NCBI RefSeq assembly: GCF_009674565.1
Contig: NZ_WKJL01000012.1
Span: 124,001 to 188,000 of the forward strand
Source: Duganella aquatilis
GTDB taxonomy: Bacteria; Pseudomonadota; Gammaproteobacteria; Burkholderiales; Burkholderiaceae_D
Length of the DNA: 64,000 nt
Reading direction: 5' to 3'
The notes under the pieces were generated by a model. The model did not search any database, was not told the DNA's origin, and was given only the letters and a program-made list of their open reading frames with translations. The position numbers and the translations under genes are program-made. Shown here in pieces: positions 37,942-50,492 of this stretch. Positions within the stretch are counted from its first letter, which is position 1, and every line of letters begins with the position of its first letter.

Positions 37942-40215
37942 ATGACGACCGAACAACTTTCCACTCACTCCAGTACGGGTGATCTGCCTGAACGCTGGCG
38001 TTCTGAGATACAGGCACAACTTTCCCAAGGGGAAAACGTTGTAAGTGCCTTGGAGGTTGACCTGGATCAGCAACTTCGTTTTTCCAAGGGTGTAGTGCTG
38101 GTCACCACCGGCCGGGTGCTGGCGCGCGCGCCGGGCGCGGAAGGCTGGGAATCGTGGCCGTTCGCGCCCGATCTGACACTGAAACACCATGACCACGCCG
38201 GCGTCGGCCACCTGGAGTTAATCAATAAGCAAGGCCGCCTGGGCGCCTGGCGCTTCACGCTGGGCCAGAATCTGGCGGCGATCCGCCTGGTCGAGCAGTT
38301 CGACGCCCACCTCGACAGCCACGCCAGCGGCGAACCGGTGGTGGTCGACGATAAAAACGTCTGCCCCAGCTGCAAGGCGCCGATGGAGCCGGACCAGGAA
38401 GAATGCCCGGTCTGCACCAAGGTGGTCTACACGCCGCCGTCGACCTGGACGCTGTTCCGCCTGTGGCGCTTCGCCAAGCCGTACAAATGGCAGCTGGCGC
38501 TCGGCTTCACCTTCATGCTGCTGTCCACCGGCGCCCACCTGATTCCGCCCTACCTGACCATCCCGCTGATGGACAATGTGCTGATCCCGTACCAGAACGG
38601 CAAGGCGGTCGATCCGATGCTGGTGGTGCTGTACATGGCCGGCCTGGTGGGCGCCTCGATCCTGGCCTGGATTTTCGGCTGGGGCAAGACCTATGTGCTG
38701 GCGCTGGCATCGGAACGCATCGGCGCCGACCTGCGCACCACCACCTATGAGCATTTGCTGCAGCTGTCGCTGGAATACTTCAGCGGCAAGCGTACCGGCG
38801 ACCTGATGTCGCGCATCGGTTCCGAGAGCGACCGCATCTGCGTGTTCCTGTCGCTGCACCTGCTGGACTTCCTGTCCGACTGCCTGATGATCATCATGAC
38901 CGGCGTGATCCTGTTCAACCTCGATCCGTGGCTGGCCATCTGCACGCTGGCGCCGCTGCCGTTCATCGCCTGGATGATCCACCTGGTGCGCGACCGCCTG
39001 CGCACCGGCTTCGAAAAGATCGACCGCGTGTGGGGCGAAGTGACCAACGTGCTGGCCGATACCATTCCCGGCATCCGCGTGGTGAAGGCCTTTGCGCAGG
39101 AAGCGCGCGAGGCCAACCGCTTCCGCACCGCCAACAAGCACAATCTGGCCGTCAACGACAAGCTCAATAAAGTGTGGTCGCTGTTCTCGCCGACCGTGTC
39201 GTTCCTGACGGAGCTGGGGTTGCTGGTGATCTGGGTGTTCGGCATCTACCAGGTCTCCAAGGGCAATATCACGGTGGGTGTGCTGTCGTCGTTCGTGGCG
39301 TACGCCAGCCGCTTCTACGGCCGCCTGGATTCGATGAGCCGCATCGTGTCGGTGACGCAGAAATCGGCGTCGGCCGCCAAGCGTATCTTCGACATTCTCG
39401 ACCACGTGTCGTCGGTGCCGGAGCCGGCCAACCCGGTCAAGCTGGAAAAGGTGGAAGGCAATATCACCTTGCGCGAAGTGGGCTTCCGCTACGGGAACCG
39501 CGCGGTCAATCGCGGCATCGACCTGGAGATCAAGGCCGGGCAGATGGTGGGCCTGGTGGGTCACTCGGGCTCCGGCAAATCGACGCTGGTCAACCTGATC
39601 TGCCGCTTCTACGATGTGGCGGAAGGCGCGATCATGCTCGATGGCGTCGACATCCGCTCGTTCGCGGTGTCGGACTATCGTCGCAACATCGGCCTGGTGC
39701 TGCAGGAACCGTTCCTGTTCTTCGGCACCATTGCCGAGAATCTGGCCTACGGCAAACCGGACGCGACGCGCGCGCAGATCATCGCCGCCGCGCGCGCCGC
39801 GCACGCGCACGAATTCATCCTGCGCCTGCCGCAGGGTTACGACTCGATGGTCGGTGAGCGCGGCCAGGGCCTGTCCGGCGGCGAGCGCCAGCGCATTTCG
39901 ATTGCGCGCGCGCTGCTGATCGATCCGAAGATCCTGATCCTCGACGAAGCCACCGCCTCGGTCGACTCGGAAACCGAAAAAGAAATTCAGCGCGCGCTGG
40001 ACAACCTGGTGCAGGGCCGCACCACCATCGCCATCGCCCACCGTCTGTCGACCTTGCAGAAGGCCGACCGCCTGGTGGTGCTGGATCGCGGCGTGGTGGT
40101 GGAAGACGGTCCGCACGATGAACTGATGGCGCGCGAAGGCGCCTACTACCGCCTGTACCAGGCGCAGGCCCGCAATGTGGACACGGACCTCGACGACAGC
40201 GCGAGCAAGGAATAA
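37942..40215 (+). CDS. Cyanophycin-associated ABC exporter with N-terminal extra domain and zinc ribbon
   Basis: A 757-residue half-transporter. Residues 1-130 are a soluble beta-rich region ([20 protein letters not shown] onward) that looks PH-like by pattern. A zinc ribbon follows with CPSC (141-144) and CPVC (155-158). The type I exporter membrane domain spans about residues 175-470 with six helices, and the ATPase has Walker [10 protein letters not shown] (540-548), signature LSGGERQ and Walker [13 protein letters not shown]. It would work as a homodimer in the inner membrane. It is divergent from the cyanophycin synthetases and is followed after five bases by DUF1854, an arrangement I recognise from other betaproteobacteria. 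The substrate is not known. Confidence 0.9.
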   Translation: MTTEQLSTHSSTGDLPERWRSEIQAQLSQGENVVSALEVDLDQQLRFSKGVVLVTTGRVLARAPGAEGWESWPFAPDLTLKHHDHAGVGHLELINKQGRLGAWRFTLGQNLAAIRLVEQFDAHLDSHASGEPVVVDDKNVCPSCKAPMEPDQEECPVCTKVVYTPPSTWTLFRLWRFAKPYKWQLALGFTFMLLSTGAHLIPPYLTIPLMDNVLIPYQNGKAVDPMLVVLYMAGLVGASILAWIFGWGKTYVLALASERIGADLRTTTYEHLLQLSLEYFSGKRTGDLMSRIGSESDRICVFLSLHLLDFLSDCLMIIMTGVILFNLDPWLAICTLAPLPFIAWMIHLVRDRLRTGFEKIDRVWGEVTNVLADTIPGIRVVKAFAQEAREANRFRTANKHNLAVNDKLNKVWSLFSPTVSFLTELGLLVIWVFGIYQVSKGNITVGVLSSFVAYASRFYGRLDSMSRIVSVTQKSASAAKRIFDILDHVSSVPEPANPVKLEKVEGNITLREVGFRYGNRAVNRGIDLEIKAGQMVGLVGHSGSGKSTLVNLICRFYDVAEGAIMLDGVDIRSFAVSDYRRNIGLVLQEPFLFFGTIAENLAYGKPDATRAQIIAAARAAHAHEFILRLPQGYDSMVGERGQGLSGGERQRISIARALLIDPKILILDEATASVDSETEKEIQRALDNLVQGRTTIAIAHRLSTLQKADRLVVLDRGVVVEDGPHDELMAREGAYYRLYQAQARNVDTDLDDSASKE

Positions 40216-40220
40216 GACCC

Positions 40221-40688
40221 ATGACGACGACATTTGAACTGATCCGCAATCCCTTCGGCCGTTTGGTGCTGACCACCACCGAGGGCGAGGTGCACGAAGG
40301 CGTTTCGCCGGTGCGCGCGTTTCCGGTGCAGGCGCCGGAGGACGGCATCTCGCTGCTCAACGGCGACGGCAAGGAGGTGGCGTGGATCGACCGAATCGCC
40401 GACCTGCCGCCGGCCATCGGCGCGCTGGTGAGCGAGGAATTGAGCGGGCGCGAATTCATGCCCGAGATCTCGCGCATCAACAGCGTGACCAGCTACGCCA
40501 CGCCATGCACGTGGAACGTGGCGACCGATCGCGGCGACACCGAGTTCGTGCTGCGCGGCGAAGAAGACATCCGCCGCCTGACCATCGACACGCTGCTGAT
40601 CTCCGACATCCACGGCATCCACTACCTGATCCGCGACCTGCGCGCGCTGGACAAGCACAGCAAGAAAATCATCGACCGCTTCCTGTAA
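40221..40688 (+). CDS. DUF1854 family protein of the cyanophycin locus
   Basis: A 155-residue soluble protein starting MTTTFELIRNPFGRLVLTTT, ending in LLISDIHGIHYLIRDLRALD. It has a repeated beta-strand pattern, no signal peptide and no catalytic motif I can name. It begins five bases after the ABC exporter gene and is surely co-transcribed. DUF1854 genes typically accompany this exporter next to cphA genes. Whether it binds cyanophycin, regulates the exporter or processes a substrate is unknown. Confidence 0.9.
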   Translation: MTTTFELIRNPFGRLVLTTTEGEVHEGVSPVRAFPVQAPEDGISLLNGDGKEVAWIDRIADLPPAIGALVSEELSGREFMPEISRINSVTSYATPCTWNVATDRGDTEFVLRGEEDIRRLTIDTLLISDIHGIHYLIRDLRALDKHSKKIIDRFL

Positions 40689-40700
40689 GCGCGCCTCGCC

Positions 40701-40727
40701 GCGCCATCGGCCACCCGCCGATGGCGC
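40701..40727. terminator. Hairpin after the DUF1854 gene
   Basis: Perfect 10-bp stem GCGCCATCGG / CCGATGGCGC with a seven-base loop, 12 bases after the stop. There is no T run, so termination is uncertain. Confidence 0.45.
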
Positions 40728-40803
40728 CGCCTCCCCATCCTGATCCACCGCAAAGCAAGCCCAAAAAGCTCCCGCATGATGGAATCGTGCGCTCATTCTC
40801 GCG

Positions 40804-41076
40804 ATGTTTGGCATCGCGAACTTTGCCATTCGTCCAGCTGAGAGGATCGCAGCTTTTCAGGCCGACGGAAGGAAATACGCAGCGCTGATCGCTAAAGCTG
40901 ATCATCTCGATGCCGAAACCATCCAGCATTTGTTGCACGAAGCAAGGCAAAGCGACGCAGAAGAAATCGAACCACTGCGAGCTGTGGCATACAACGATGT
41001 CATGCTGGAAATCGACGAGCCGGAAGCGCTGATACCACTGACGCCCATGCAAAAGCTCATGGGCGTATTGGCCTGA
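40804..41076 (+). CDS. Small hypothetical protein
   Basis: A 90-residue, mostly helical, acidic protein (MFGIANFAIRPAERIAAFQA, ending PMQKLMGVLA) with no recognised domain and no clear ribosome site. Composition is protein-like (charged heptads, no low-complexity run) and it ends nine bases before the convergent oleate hydratase stop. Plausible but not certain. Confidence 0.5.
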   Translation: MFGIANFAIRPAERIAAFQADGRKYAALIAKADHLDAETIQHLLHEARQSDAEEIEPLRAVAYNDVMLEIDEPEALIPLTPMQKLMGVLA

Positions 41077-41085
41077 CTATCGTGA

Positions 41086-42654
41086 TTATTTGAAGGCCTT
41101 CAGCAGCGCGTCGAACTTCACTTTCAGCGATTCGTCGTGCGCGGTGACGGGCGGTACTTCGCGCTGGACGTTCAGCAGCTGGTAAACCGCCATCTGCGCC
41201 GCGCGCACCGAGTATTCGACGGTGAACACCACATCCTCCGGCACTTCGACAAACTGGCTGACCATGGCCAGGTTGCGCGAGCCTGTCGGCACCGGCAACG
41301 GGCGGTCGCTGTGCTGGCGCGGCATGAACATGCTGGTGATGTAGGGCATGCGGCACGGGATGCAATTCGCGTTCGACATGACTGCCTCGTAGTCGAAATT
41401 CAGATGCCCGCACAACTCGCGCAGGATCTCCTCGCCCGTGCATTCGGCCATCGGCTTGGCGACAAAATTGCCGATGCGGTCCGGATGCAAGCCATAGCCC
41501 CAGAACACCTGCACACCCTCCGGCTGCCCGGCAAAGTGCGGCTGATGCGCCAGCACCACCGACATGAACCAGTTGGAGTCCTTGAACGTCACCAGCCCGC
41601 CGGTGCCGGCCACGTTGCCGGTGAAGCGTTCCATGCGATCAAAGAAGGCAGGATCTTTCAGCGTCACGGTGAACGACTCCCACCACGACTCCGGAATACT
41701 GCTGTTGAACGCCGCCGGATTGCCGAACTGCGGCCGGCCCTTGGCCAGCTTCTCCCACAAAGCCCAGCCCTGGCTGTCACGCTTGTCCAGCTTGGGCGGC
41801 GCGCCGTGCATGCTGCCAAAGCTGGACGCATCGGTCATCGAACCATTCTGGAAGAACACCAGATCCTGCGGCCCGACAGCGATCACCTGCGCCACACCCT
41901 CGCGCACGCAGTGGATGGCGGTGACGGTGGAGGCATCCTCGCTCAACGCCAGATCCTCAACCCTGCAATCGAAGACCACCTTTACCCCCTGCTGCTGCAA
42001 CCAGTGCTGCAAAGGACGCACCAGCGAATCGTACTGGTTGTACACAGTGCGCTTGACGCCGGCCAGGGTTTCAATCCGCGAGAACTCCATCATGAAGCGG
42101 CGCAGGTAGCGTTTGAATTCCACCGCGCTATGCCACGGCTGGAATGCAAACGTGGTCGCCCACATATACCAGAATTTGGTCTCGAAGAATTCCGGCGACA
42201 GCCAGTCGGTGATGGCGCTGTCGTCGAGGTCCTTCTCGTCAGCCTCCTCCAGCTTCACCAGCTCGATGCGATCCTGCATGGAGAAGCCCATCGACGTCAC
42301 ATCGACCTTGAAGCGGTTGCGGTCCACCAGCCGCGCGCGCGAGTGCGACTTGTGCAGCTCATTGAAGGCGATGGTCTCGTCGTACACCGTGCGGCCAGGA
42401 TGCTCCAGCGACGGAATGCTCTGGAACAGATCCCAGGTGCACTCGTAATTGTCAGTGGTGAGCATGCGGCCGCCGCGCAACGTGTAGCCGCTGTCCGGAT
42501 TGCCGCCGCCATCGAGACTGCCGCCGGCCAGCGGCATCGCTTCGAAAATGGTGATGTCGCTGCCGGCCACGCCGCCGTCGCGGATCATGAACGCCGCTGC
42601 CGCCAACGAACCAATGCCGCCGCCGACCAGATACGCTTTAATGGGATGATTCAT
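41086..42654 (-). CDS. ohyA: Oleate hydratase
   Basis: A 522-residue FAD protein that hydrates the cis-9 double bond of oleate to 10-hydroxystearate. The dinucleotide motif AYLVGGGIGSLAAAAFMIRD is followed by family segments GGSLDGGGNPDSGYTLRGGR, LTTDNYECTWDLF, FFQNGSMTDASS and NANCIPCRMPYITSMFMPRQ. The length fits the shorter class of bacterial oleate hydratases. No signal peptide, though these enzymes bind membranes through a C-terminal helix. It stands alone; no regulator is adjacent. Confidence 0.95.
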   Translation of the reverse strand: MNHPIKAYLVGGGIGSLAAAAFMIRDGGVAGSDITIFEAMPLAGGSLDGGGNPDSGYTLRGGRMLTTDNYECTWDLFQSIPSLEHPGRTVYDETIAFNELHKSHSRARLVDRNRFKVDVTSMGFSMQDRIELVKLEEADEKDLDDSAITDWLSPEFFETKFWYMWATTFAFQPWHSAVEFKRYLRRFMMEFSRIETLAGVKRTVYNQYDSLVRPLQHWLQQQGVKVVFDCRVEDLALSEDASTVTAIHCVREGVAQVIAVGPQDLVFFQNGSMTDASSFGSMHGAPPKLDKRDSQGWALWEKLAKGRPQFGNPAAFNSSIPESWWESFTVTLKDPAFFDRMERFTGNVAGTGGLVTFKDSNWFMSVVLAHQPHFAGQPEGVQVFWGYGLHPDRIGNFVAKPMAECTGEEILRELCGHLNFDYEAVMSNANCIPCRMPYITSMFMPRQHSDRPLPVPTGSRNLAMVSQFVEVPEDVVFTVEYSVRAAQMAVYQLLNVQREVPPVTAHDESLKVKFDALLKAFK

Positions 42655-42773
42655 GGGACTCCTCGCAGTGGTATGTATGCAAAGAGTCTAGGCCGTCGCG
42701 GACCGCAGTTCCGTACGTTAAATCAAAAAAGCCGGGATTAGAAGCGCCTACCTAAAAGGCAACGCCACAGAAC

Positions 42774-42803
42774 AAAAAAAGCTCCGCGAACGGAGCTTTT
42801 TTT
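42774..42803 (-). terminator. Terminator of the beta-glucan operon
   Basis: AAAAAAAGCTCCG, loop CGAA, then CGGAGCTTTTTTT, 14 bases after the MFS transporter stop. On the minus strand it ends the GH5-GH1-GH3-MFS unit. Confidence 0.92.
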
Positions 42804-42817
42804 GAGGCAGGCGACGC

Positions 42818-44113
42818 TTACTTCACCGTGTACATATTGGCGTACTTCACGCCAAAGTACAGGATGAACACATAGCACGCGGCCGGCACGAAGAACGACA
42901 ATTGCAGGCTGATGGTATCGGCCAGCAGGCCTTGCGCGAACGGCACCAGTGCGCCGCCCACGATCGCCATGCACAGCACGCCCGAACCCTGGCCGGTCAG
43001 CGGACCCAGTTTGTTCAGCGCCATCGAGAAGATGGTCGGGAACATGATGGAGTTGAACAGGCCCACCGCAACGATCGACCACTTGGCCACATCGCCATGG
43101 CTGAAGATCGCCGTCAGCACCAGCAGGATCACCACCGACGCATTGAACGCCAGCGCCTTGCCCGGGCTGACCTTCTGCATCACGACGAAGCCAACGAAGC
43201 GGCCGATCATCGCGCCGAACCAGTAGTAGCCGACGTAGTGCGCCGCATCCGCCGCCGACAGGCCGGCCACGTGCGGTTCGCCGAGGAAGTTGATCAGGAA
43301 GCTGCCGATGCTGACTTCACCGCCCACGTACAGGAAGATCGCCACCGCGCCCAGCGCCAGGTGACGGTGCTTGAGCACATCCAGCAGACCGCCTTCGTCG
43401 GCGCCAGGTTCCGGCTCCGCGTCGACAATCTTCGGCAGACGCGCCAGCGCGAACAGGATCGCCAGCACCAGCAGTGCGCCGGCCAGCGCCAGGTAAGGCC
43501 CCTGCACGCTCGATGCCTGCGCCGCGTTGTAGGCTTTCAGCTGGTCCGGGCCAAGTTGCGCCAGGTCTGCCGCGCTCATCACGCCGCCGGCCAGGATCAG
43601 CATCCCGCCCAGGAACGGCGCCACGGTAGTGCCCAGCGAGTTGAAGGCCTGCGTCAGCGTCAGGCGGCTGGACGCGGTGCGCGCATCGCCCAGCACCGCC
43701 ACGTAAGGATTGGCCGCCACCTGCAGGATGGTGATGCCGCCCGCCAGCACGAAGAAGGCGATCAGGAACAGCGTGTAGCCGCTGGTCGCCGCTGGATAGA
43801 ACAGCGCGCAGCCGGCAGCCGCAATCGTCAGGCCGGCCACGGCGCCGTTCTGGTAGCCGATTTTCCTGATCAGCATACCCGCCGGCAGCGACACGATGAA
43901 GTACGCGCCGAAGAAGCAGAACTGCACCAGCATCGCCTGCACATAGGTCAGCGTGTACACCGCCTTCAGGTGAGGAATCAGCACGTCGTTCAGGGACGTC
44001 AGCAGACCCCACATGAAGAACAGGATGGTGACGATGACCAGCGGACCGGTATAACTTCCCGCCGCCTGCGACTGCCCGGATGCCGCCGGGGCAGTTTGCG
44101 AATAGTGTTCCAT
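42818..44113 (-). CDS. Sugar MFS transporter, FucP type
   Basis: A 431-residue transporter with 12 predicted membrane helices. FucP-family signatures are LFFMWGLLTSLNDVLIPHLK in helix 1 and AGMLIRKIGYQNGAVAGL between helices 2 and 3, and AANPYVAVLG in helix 5. A cytoplasmic loop EPEPGADEGG separates the halves. Members import hexoses by proton symport. The start is ATG 44113 (MEHYSQTAPAASGQSQAAGS) with GGAGAAAG upstream. It follows the GH3 gene by 20 bases and probably takes up the glucose or short oligosaccharide released by the hydrolases. Confidence 0.92.
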   Translation of the reverse strand: MEHYSQTAPAASGQSQAAGSYTGPLVIVTILFFMWGLLTSLNDVLIPHLKAVYTLTYVQAMLVQFCFFGAYFIVSLPAGMLIRKIGYQNGAVAGLTIAAAGCALFYPAATSGYTLFLIAFFVLAGGITILQVAANPYVAVLGDARTASSRLTLTQAFNSLGTTVAPFLGGMLILAGGVMSAADLAQLGPDQLKAYNAAQASSVQGPYLALAGALLVLAILFALARLPKIVDAEPEPGADEGGLLDVLKHRHLALGAVAIFLYVGGEVSIGSFLINFLGEPHVAGLSAADAAHYVGYYWFGAMIGRFVGFVVMQKVSPGKALAFNASVVILLVLTAIFSHGDVAKWSIVAVGLFNSIMFPTIFSMALNKLGPLTGQGSGVLCMAIVGGALVPFAQGLLADTISLQLSFFVPAACYVFILYFGVKYANMYTVK

Positions 44114-44133
44114 ACTTTTACTTTCTCCTCGTT

Positions 44134-46659
<2,526 letters not shown>

Positions 46660-46680
46660 TACGTATTGTCTCCGTTGTGA

Positions 46681-48027
46681 TTATGAGTTCTGGCCGCGCA
46701 CGAAGGCGCTGTACCATTGGCCGCTTTGCTTGACGATGCGGCGCTGCGTCGGGTAGTCGATATAGGTCAGGCCGAAACGGCGCAGATAGCCTTCCGCCCA
46801 TTCGAAGTTATCCAGCAGGCTCCAGGCGAAGTAGCCCTTGATCTTGCCGCCGGCGGCAATCGCGTCGCGCATCGCGGCCAGGTGGCGGATCAGGTAGTCG
46901 CGGCGTGCGGTGTCGGTCACCGTGCCGTCGGCATCGATGTGGTCATCGTAGGACGAGCCGTTTTCGGTCACGTACAGATCGCCGGTCGGATAGTCGCGCG
47001 CCACGCGTTCCAGCAGCGTGACCAGGCCTTCCGGCGACACTTCCCAACCGAAGTCGGTGCGCTGGCGGTCCTGCGGATGGATGATGCGGGTACGCAGCGG
47101 ATACTCGTCCGGCGCGTCGACCACCACTTCCGGGAAGTAGTAGTTCACGCCCAGGAAATCGCACGGCGCGGCGATGGCTTCCATGTCGCCCTGTTCCACC
47201 ACCGGCGCATCCTTGCCGACCAGCGCCAGCGCTTCCGCCGGATAGCCGCGGCCATACAGCACGTCCAGGAACCAGCGGTTGCGCAGCGCGTCGTGGCGCG
47301 ACACCGCCGCCTGGTCGGCCGCGCTGTCGCTGCCGGCCTTGATCGGATGCAGGCTCAATGCGATGCCGATCTGCGCGCCCGGCACATTGGCGCGGATCAG
47401 CGGCACGGCGCGGCCGTGCGACACCAGTACGTTGTGGCAGATCTGCAGCGCCAGCGGCAGGCTCTTGTTGCCCGGTGCGTGCATGCCGTCCCAGTTGCCG
47501 TGCATGGCCGTGCACCATGGCTCGTTGTGCGTGATCCAGTGCTTGACGCGGCTACCCAGCAGTCTGGTGATGACGTCCACATATTGCAGGTAAGCGTCGA
47601 TGGTGGCGCGGTTGTTCCAGCCGCCCTGGTCTTCCAGGTACTGCGGCAAGTCCCAGTGGTACAGCGTGCACCATGGTTGCAGGCCGCGCGCCAGCATGCC
47701 GTCCACCAGTTTCGAGTAGAACTCAAGGCCTTTCGGATTCGGCGCCGCGTCCACGCCGTTGAAGATGCGCGTCCACGCGATCGAGAAGCGGTAGGAGTTG
47801 AGGCCCATGGACTGGGCCAGGTCCAGATCCTCTTCCCAGCGGTGGTAATGGTCGCAGGCCACGGCGCCGGTGGAGCCGTCGCGGATCTTGCCCGGCGTGG
47901 CGCTGAAGGTGTCCCAGATCGATGGCACGCGGCCATCGGCATCGGCCGCGCCTTCAATCTGGTAAGCCGAGGTGGAGACGCCCCACAGGAAGTCGCTGGC
48001 GAAGTCGGTACGCTTAATCATGGTCAT
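46681..48027 (-). CDS. GH1 beta-glucosidase
   Basis: A 448-residue cytosolic GH1 enzyme without a signal peptide. The acid/base Glu is in WITHNEPWCTAM and the nucleophile in LYVTENGSSYDDH; the N-terminal signature is FLWGVSTSAYQIEGA. It hydrolyses cellobiose and other short beta-glucosides. Two possible ATGs (48027 and 48021). It starts one or two bases before the GH5 stop, so the two are coupled. Second gene of the operon. Confidence 0.96.
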   Translation of the reverse strand: MTMIKRTDFASDFLWGVSTSAYQIEGAADADGRVPSIWDTFSATPGKIRDGSTGAVACDHYHRWEEDLDLAQSMGLNSYRFSIAWTRIFNGVDAAPNPKGLEFYSKLVDGMLARGLQPWCTLYHWDLPQYLEDQGGWNNRATIDAYLQYVDVITRLLGSRVKHWITHNEPWCTAMHGNWDGMHAPGNKSLPLALQICHNVLVSHGRAVPLIRANVPGAQIGIALSLHPIKAGSDSAADQAAVSRHDALRNRWFLDVLYGRGYPAEALALVGKDAPVVEQGDMEAIAAPCDFLGVNYYFPEVVVDAPDEYPLRTRIIHPQDRQRTDFGWEVSPEGLVTLLERVARDYPTGDLYVTENGSSYDDHIDADGTVTDTARRDYLIRHLAAMRDAIAAGGKIKGYFAWSLLDNFEWAEGYLRRFGLTYIDYPTQRRIVKQSGQWYSAFVRGQNS

Positions 48028-48028
48028 A

Positions 48029-49318
48029 TTATTTTTTAGCGAAAGGAGTAGGTGGAACAGGAGCGTTCATCCACTTGATGGCGGTTTGCTGCGGTTGATA
48101 CGGCACGCTGCCAAACAGGCGGAAAAGGTTTTCAATCTCGGCAAGCGAGGCCTGGTTGAAATCGAGTTTGGGAATCCTGGCGCCGGGCGCGTTGGTGACC
48201 AGACCCCAGGTGCCCTTGCCCTGACCGCCCTTGTTGGTCACCAGCTTGTAGGCCCAGGCGGTGCTGGCCCAGCCGTTGGCGACATAGGTGTCGTAGGTGA
48301 CGCGGGTGACCTGGCCGCCGTTCTCGGCGCCCATGAAGGCCCACGGCTGGAACTCGCCGACGAAGAAGGCGGTATCGAGCGCATCGAGCTTGGTCTTCCA
48401 TTTGCAAACGTTGTCACCTTTGCCCGTGCATTGCAGCCAGTCCTTGTGTACGGCCAGTCCCGGCTTGCCCCAGCCGAAGTGGCCCGGATACGGATGCATC
48501 TCGAAGGCGACGTTGCTCATGCCGTGCTCGGACGGTTTGCCGTAGGCGTCGATGCCCTTGCTGTGGCCGGGCAGGATGATGACGTGGTTCGGGTCCACCT
48601 CGCGGATCGCCTTGTACAGCGTGGCCATGACCAGCGCCAGGTTCTCCGGCGTGGTGCCCCATGGTTCGTTGAGGATGCTGTAGCCGGCCACCGCGCCGCG
48701 GTCCTTGTAGCGCGCGGCGATCTGCTGCCACAGCCAGATGGTGCGCTCCTGGTATTCCGGCGTGTCCCAGTATTTGTTGCGGCCGGCGCAGCCGCTATGG
48801 TGTTCCCAGCCCTGGCTGCCGACGGCGCCGTGCAGATCGAAGACCACATACACGCCGCGCTTCTCGGCCTGGTCGACGGCGTTGTCCAGGTACTTCCAGG
48901 CGTCGGCGCGCAGGTGGCGCGGATTCTTCTCGTCCTCCACCACGCTGTAGATGAACGGCAGGCGCACCAGGTTCAGATTCAGCTTGGGCAGCATGTCCCA
49001 GTCGCGCTCCTTGATCCAGTTGTCGCGGTACAGCGTGTACAGGCGCTGGCGCTCCTCGTAGCCGAAGCGCTGGTCCAGCACCGCCTCCAGCTTGCACTGG
49101 TCGTCGACGGCCTTGGTCTCCTGCCCCATCATCCAGAATTCCTGGATCAGGTAATTGCCCAGATTGACGCCGCGCAGCGCCGGCTGCTTGCCGTCGGCGG
49201 TCAGCCATTTGGCGCCTTCCGTGTGCAGCATGGGCAAGGCCGCCGTCTGCGCATGGGCCGCGCCGGCGAGCAGGAGCGCCGCTGTCGCGGCGATGCTGAG
49301 CAATCGTTTTACAGGCAT
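48029..49318 (-). CDS. GH5-family glucanase, exported
   Basis: A 429-residue GH5 protein with a signal peptide (MPVKRLLSIAATAALLLAGA, cleavage after AHA). Family features: LRGVNLGNYLIQEFWM, LNLVRLPFIYSVVED, YVVFDLHGAVGSQGWEHHS, acid/base Glu in YSILNEPWGTT and nucleophile in FFVGEFQPWAF. Glucan endohydrolase or exo-1,3-glucanase activity fits; the substrate is not decided by sequence. GGAGG precedes ATG 49318. First gene of the operon; the LacI-type operator lies 15-28 bases upstream. Confidence 0.92.
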   Translation of the reverse strand: MPVKRLLSIAATAALLLAGAAHAQTAALPMLHTEGAKWLTADGKQPALRGVNLGNYLIQEFWMMGQETKAVDDQCKLEAVLDQRFGYEERQRLYTLYRDNWIKERDWDMLPKLNLNLVRLPFIYSVVEDEKNPRHLRADAWKYLDNAVDQAEKRGVYVVFDLHGAVGSQGWEHHSGCAGRNKYWDTPEYQERTIWLWQQIAARYKDRGAVAGYSILNEPWGTTPENLALVMATLYKAIREVDPNHVIILPGHSKGIDAYGKPSEHGMSNVAFEMHPYPGHFGWGKPGLAVHKDWLQCTGKGDNVCKWKTKLDALDTAFFVGEFQPWAFMGAENGGQVTRVTYDTYVANGWASTAWAYKLVTNKGGQGKGTWGLVTNAPGARIPKLDFNQASLAEIENLFRLFGSVPYQPQQTAIKWMNAPVPPTPFAKK

Positions 49319-49332
49319 GCTGCCTCCGTTGA

Positions 49333-49346
49333 TGGAATCGTTTCCA
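49333..49346 (-). promoter_or_regulatory. LacI-family operator upstream of the GH operon
   Basis: TGGAATCGTTTCCA on the plus strand, TGGAAACGATTCCA on the transcribed strand, is a near-perfect LacI-type palindrome with central CG. A -10-like TATATT directly precedes it on the minus strand, so bound repressor would cover the transcription start. Confidence 0.8.
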
Positions 49347-49392
49347 ATATACTGCAAAAAAAGAGCATGCGACCAGCGCCTGCTCCTTGTTT

Positions 49393-50412
49393 TTACTTCG
49401 TTTTACCGGTCACCGCCGCCAGCGAAGCCCGCTCGGCGACATGCAGCTGGTATTCGCGCGTCACGGGACGCTTCAATTCATAGCAGCGGTTCAGCAGAAA
49501 GTTCAGACCGTTCATGGTCATCTCGCTCCACGGAATGTGCACGCTGGTCAGCTGCGGCGCGGTGAATTCCGCGCTGTGCGTATCATCGTAGCTGAGCACC
49601 GACACCTGCTCCGGCACGCGCACGCCCCGCTTCTGGAACAGGGACAAGGCGCCTACCGCCATTTCATCATTGGCGCAAAACACCGCCGTAAACTCCGTGC
49701 CCGACGCCAGCAATTCCTCGGCGCGGGCAAAGCCGCCTTCCGGGGTGAACTCGCCGTCCGCCATCCACACCTTGCTGCTGTCGACACCCACCGCATCCAG
49801 CTCCGCCATGAATCCGGCGATCCGCTGCTGGTTGTCGGGCGCCGCCGCGCGGCCGGCGATCACGGCGATCTTGCGGTGGCCCAGTTCCAGCAAGGTGCGC
49901 GCCGCCAGCCGTCCGCCGGCCTCGTGGTCCACCGTGAAGCACTGGCTCTCCATGCCCGGCAAGTCCTGGTTGATCGCCACTACCCGCGACTGGAACGGCC
50001 CCAGCGCCGCAAAGTCCTCCGCCTCCATCGCCGTGCTCATGACGATCAGGCCGTCGCTGCCGCGCTCGATCAGAAAGTTCAAGCCGTCGATCGCCTGGTT
50101 GCGCGCATCGCCGTCGCCGACGCCGAAGGCCACCACCATGTTCAGCCCCGCCTCGCGTAAAGCCGTGTAAATCGCTTGCAGGATCGGCGTGTAGAACGTG
50201 CCGGCCAGGTAAGGGATGTACACGCCGATCATCTGCGACGAGCCCGACAGCAGCGAGCGCGCCGCGTGCGACGGCCGGAATTCCAGCTCCTCGATCGCCT
50301 TGCGCACCTTGTCCTGCGTCGACTGCGACACCGAGCCCTTGCCGCTGATAACGCGCGAAGCGGTGCCCAGTCCCACACCCGCCAGCCGGGCTACGTCTTT
50401 GATGGTTGCCAC
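49393..50412 (-). CDS. LacI-family transcriptional regulator
   Basis: A 339-residue repressor. The N-terminal helix-turn-helix and hinge are MATIKDVARLAGVGLGTASR to SHAARSLLSGSSQ, followed by the sugar-binding domain (IGVYIPYLAGTFYTPILQAI, AVFCANDEMAVGALS). It lies between the binding-protein gene and the GH operon on the same strand. Two matching operators, one before each, mark both as targets. The inducer is probably a beta-glucoside such as cellobiose, by context only. Confidence 0.95.
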   Translation of the reverse strand: MATIKDVARLAGVGLGTASRVISGKGSVSQSTQDKVRKAIEELEFRPSHAARSLLSGSSQMIGVYIPYLAGTFYTPILQAIYTALREAGLNMVVAFGVGDGDARNQAIDGLNFLIERGSDGLIVMSTAMEAEDFAALGPFQSRVVAINQDLPGMESQCFTVDHEAGGRLAARTLLELGHRKIAVIAGRAAAPDNQQRIAGFMAELDAVGVDSSKVWMADGEFTPEGGFARAEELLASGTEFTAVFCANDEMAVGALSLFQKRGVRVPEQVSVLSYDDTHSAEFTAPQLTSVHIPWSEMTMNGLNFLLNRCYELKRPVTREYQLHVAERASLAAVTGKTK

Positions 50413-50492
50413 AAGTTCCCTTATCCGTTCAGTCTATGCGGCGGCAAGGATAACCCACACCCTCATACATGACAAGCAGGCTATGCCTATGA

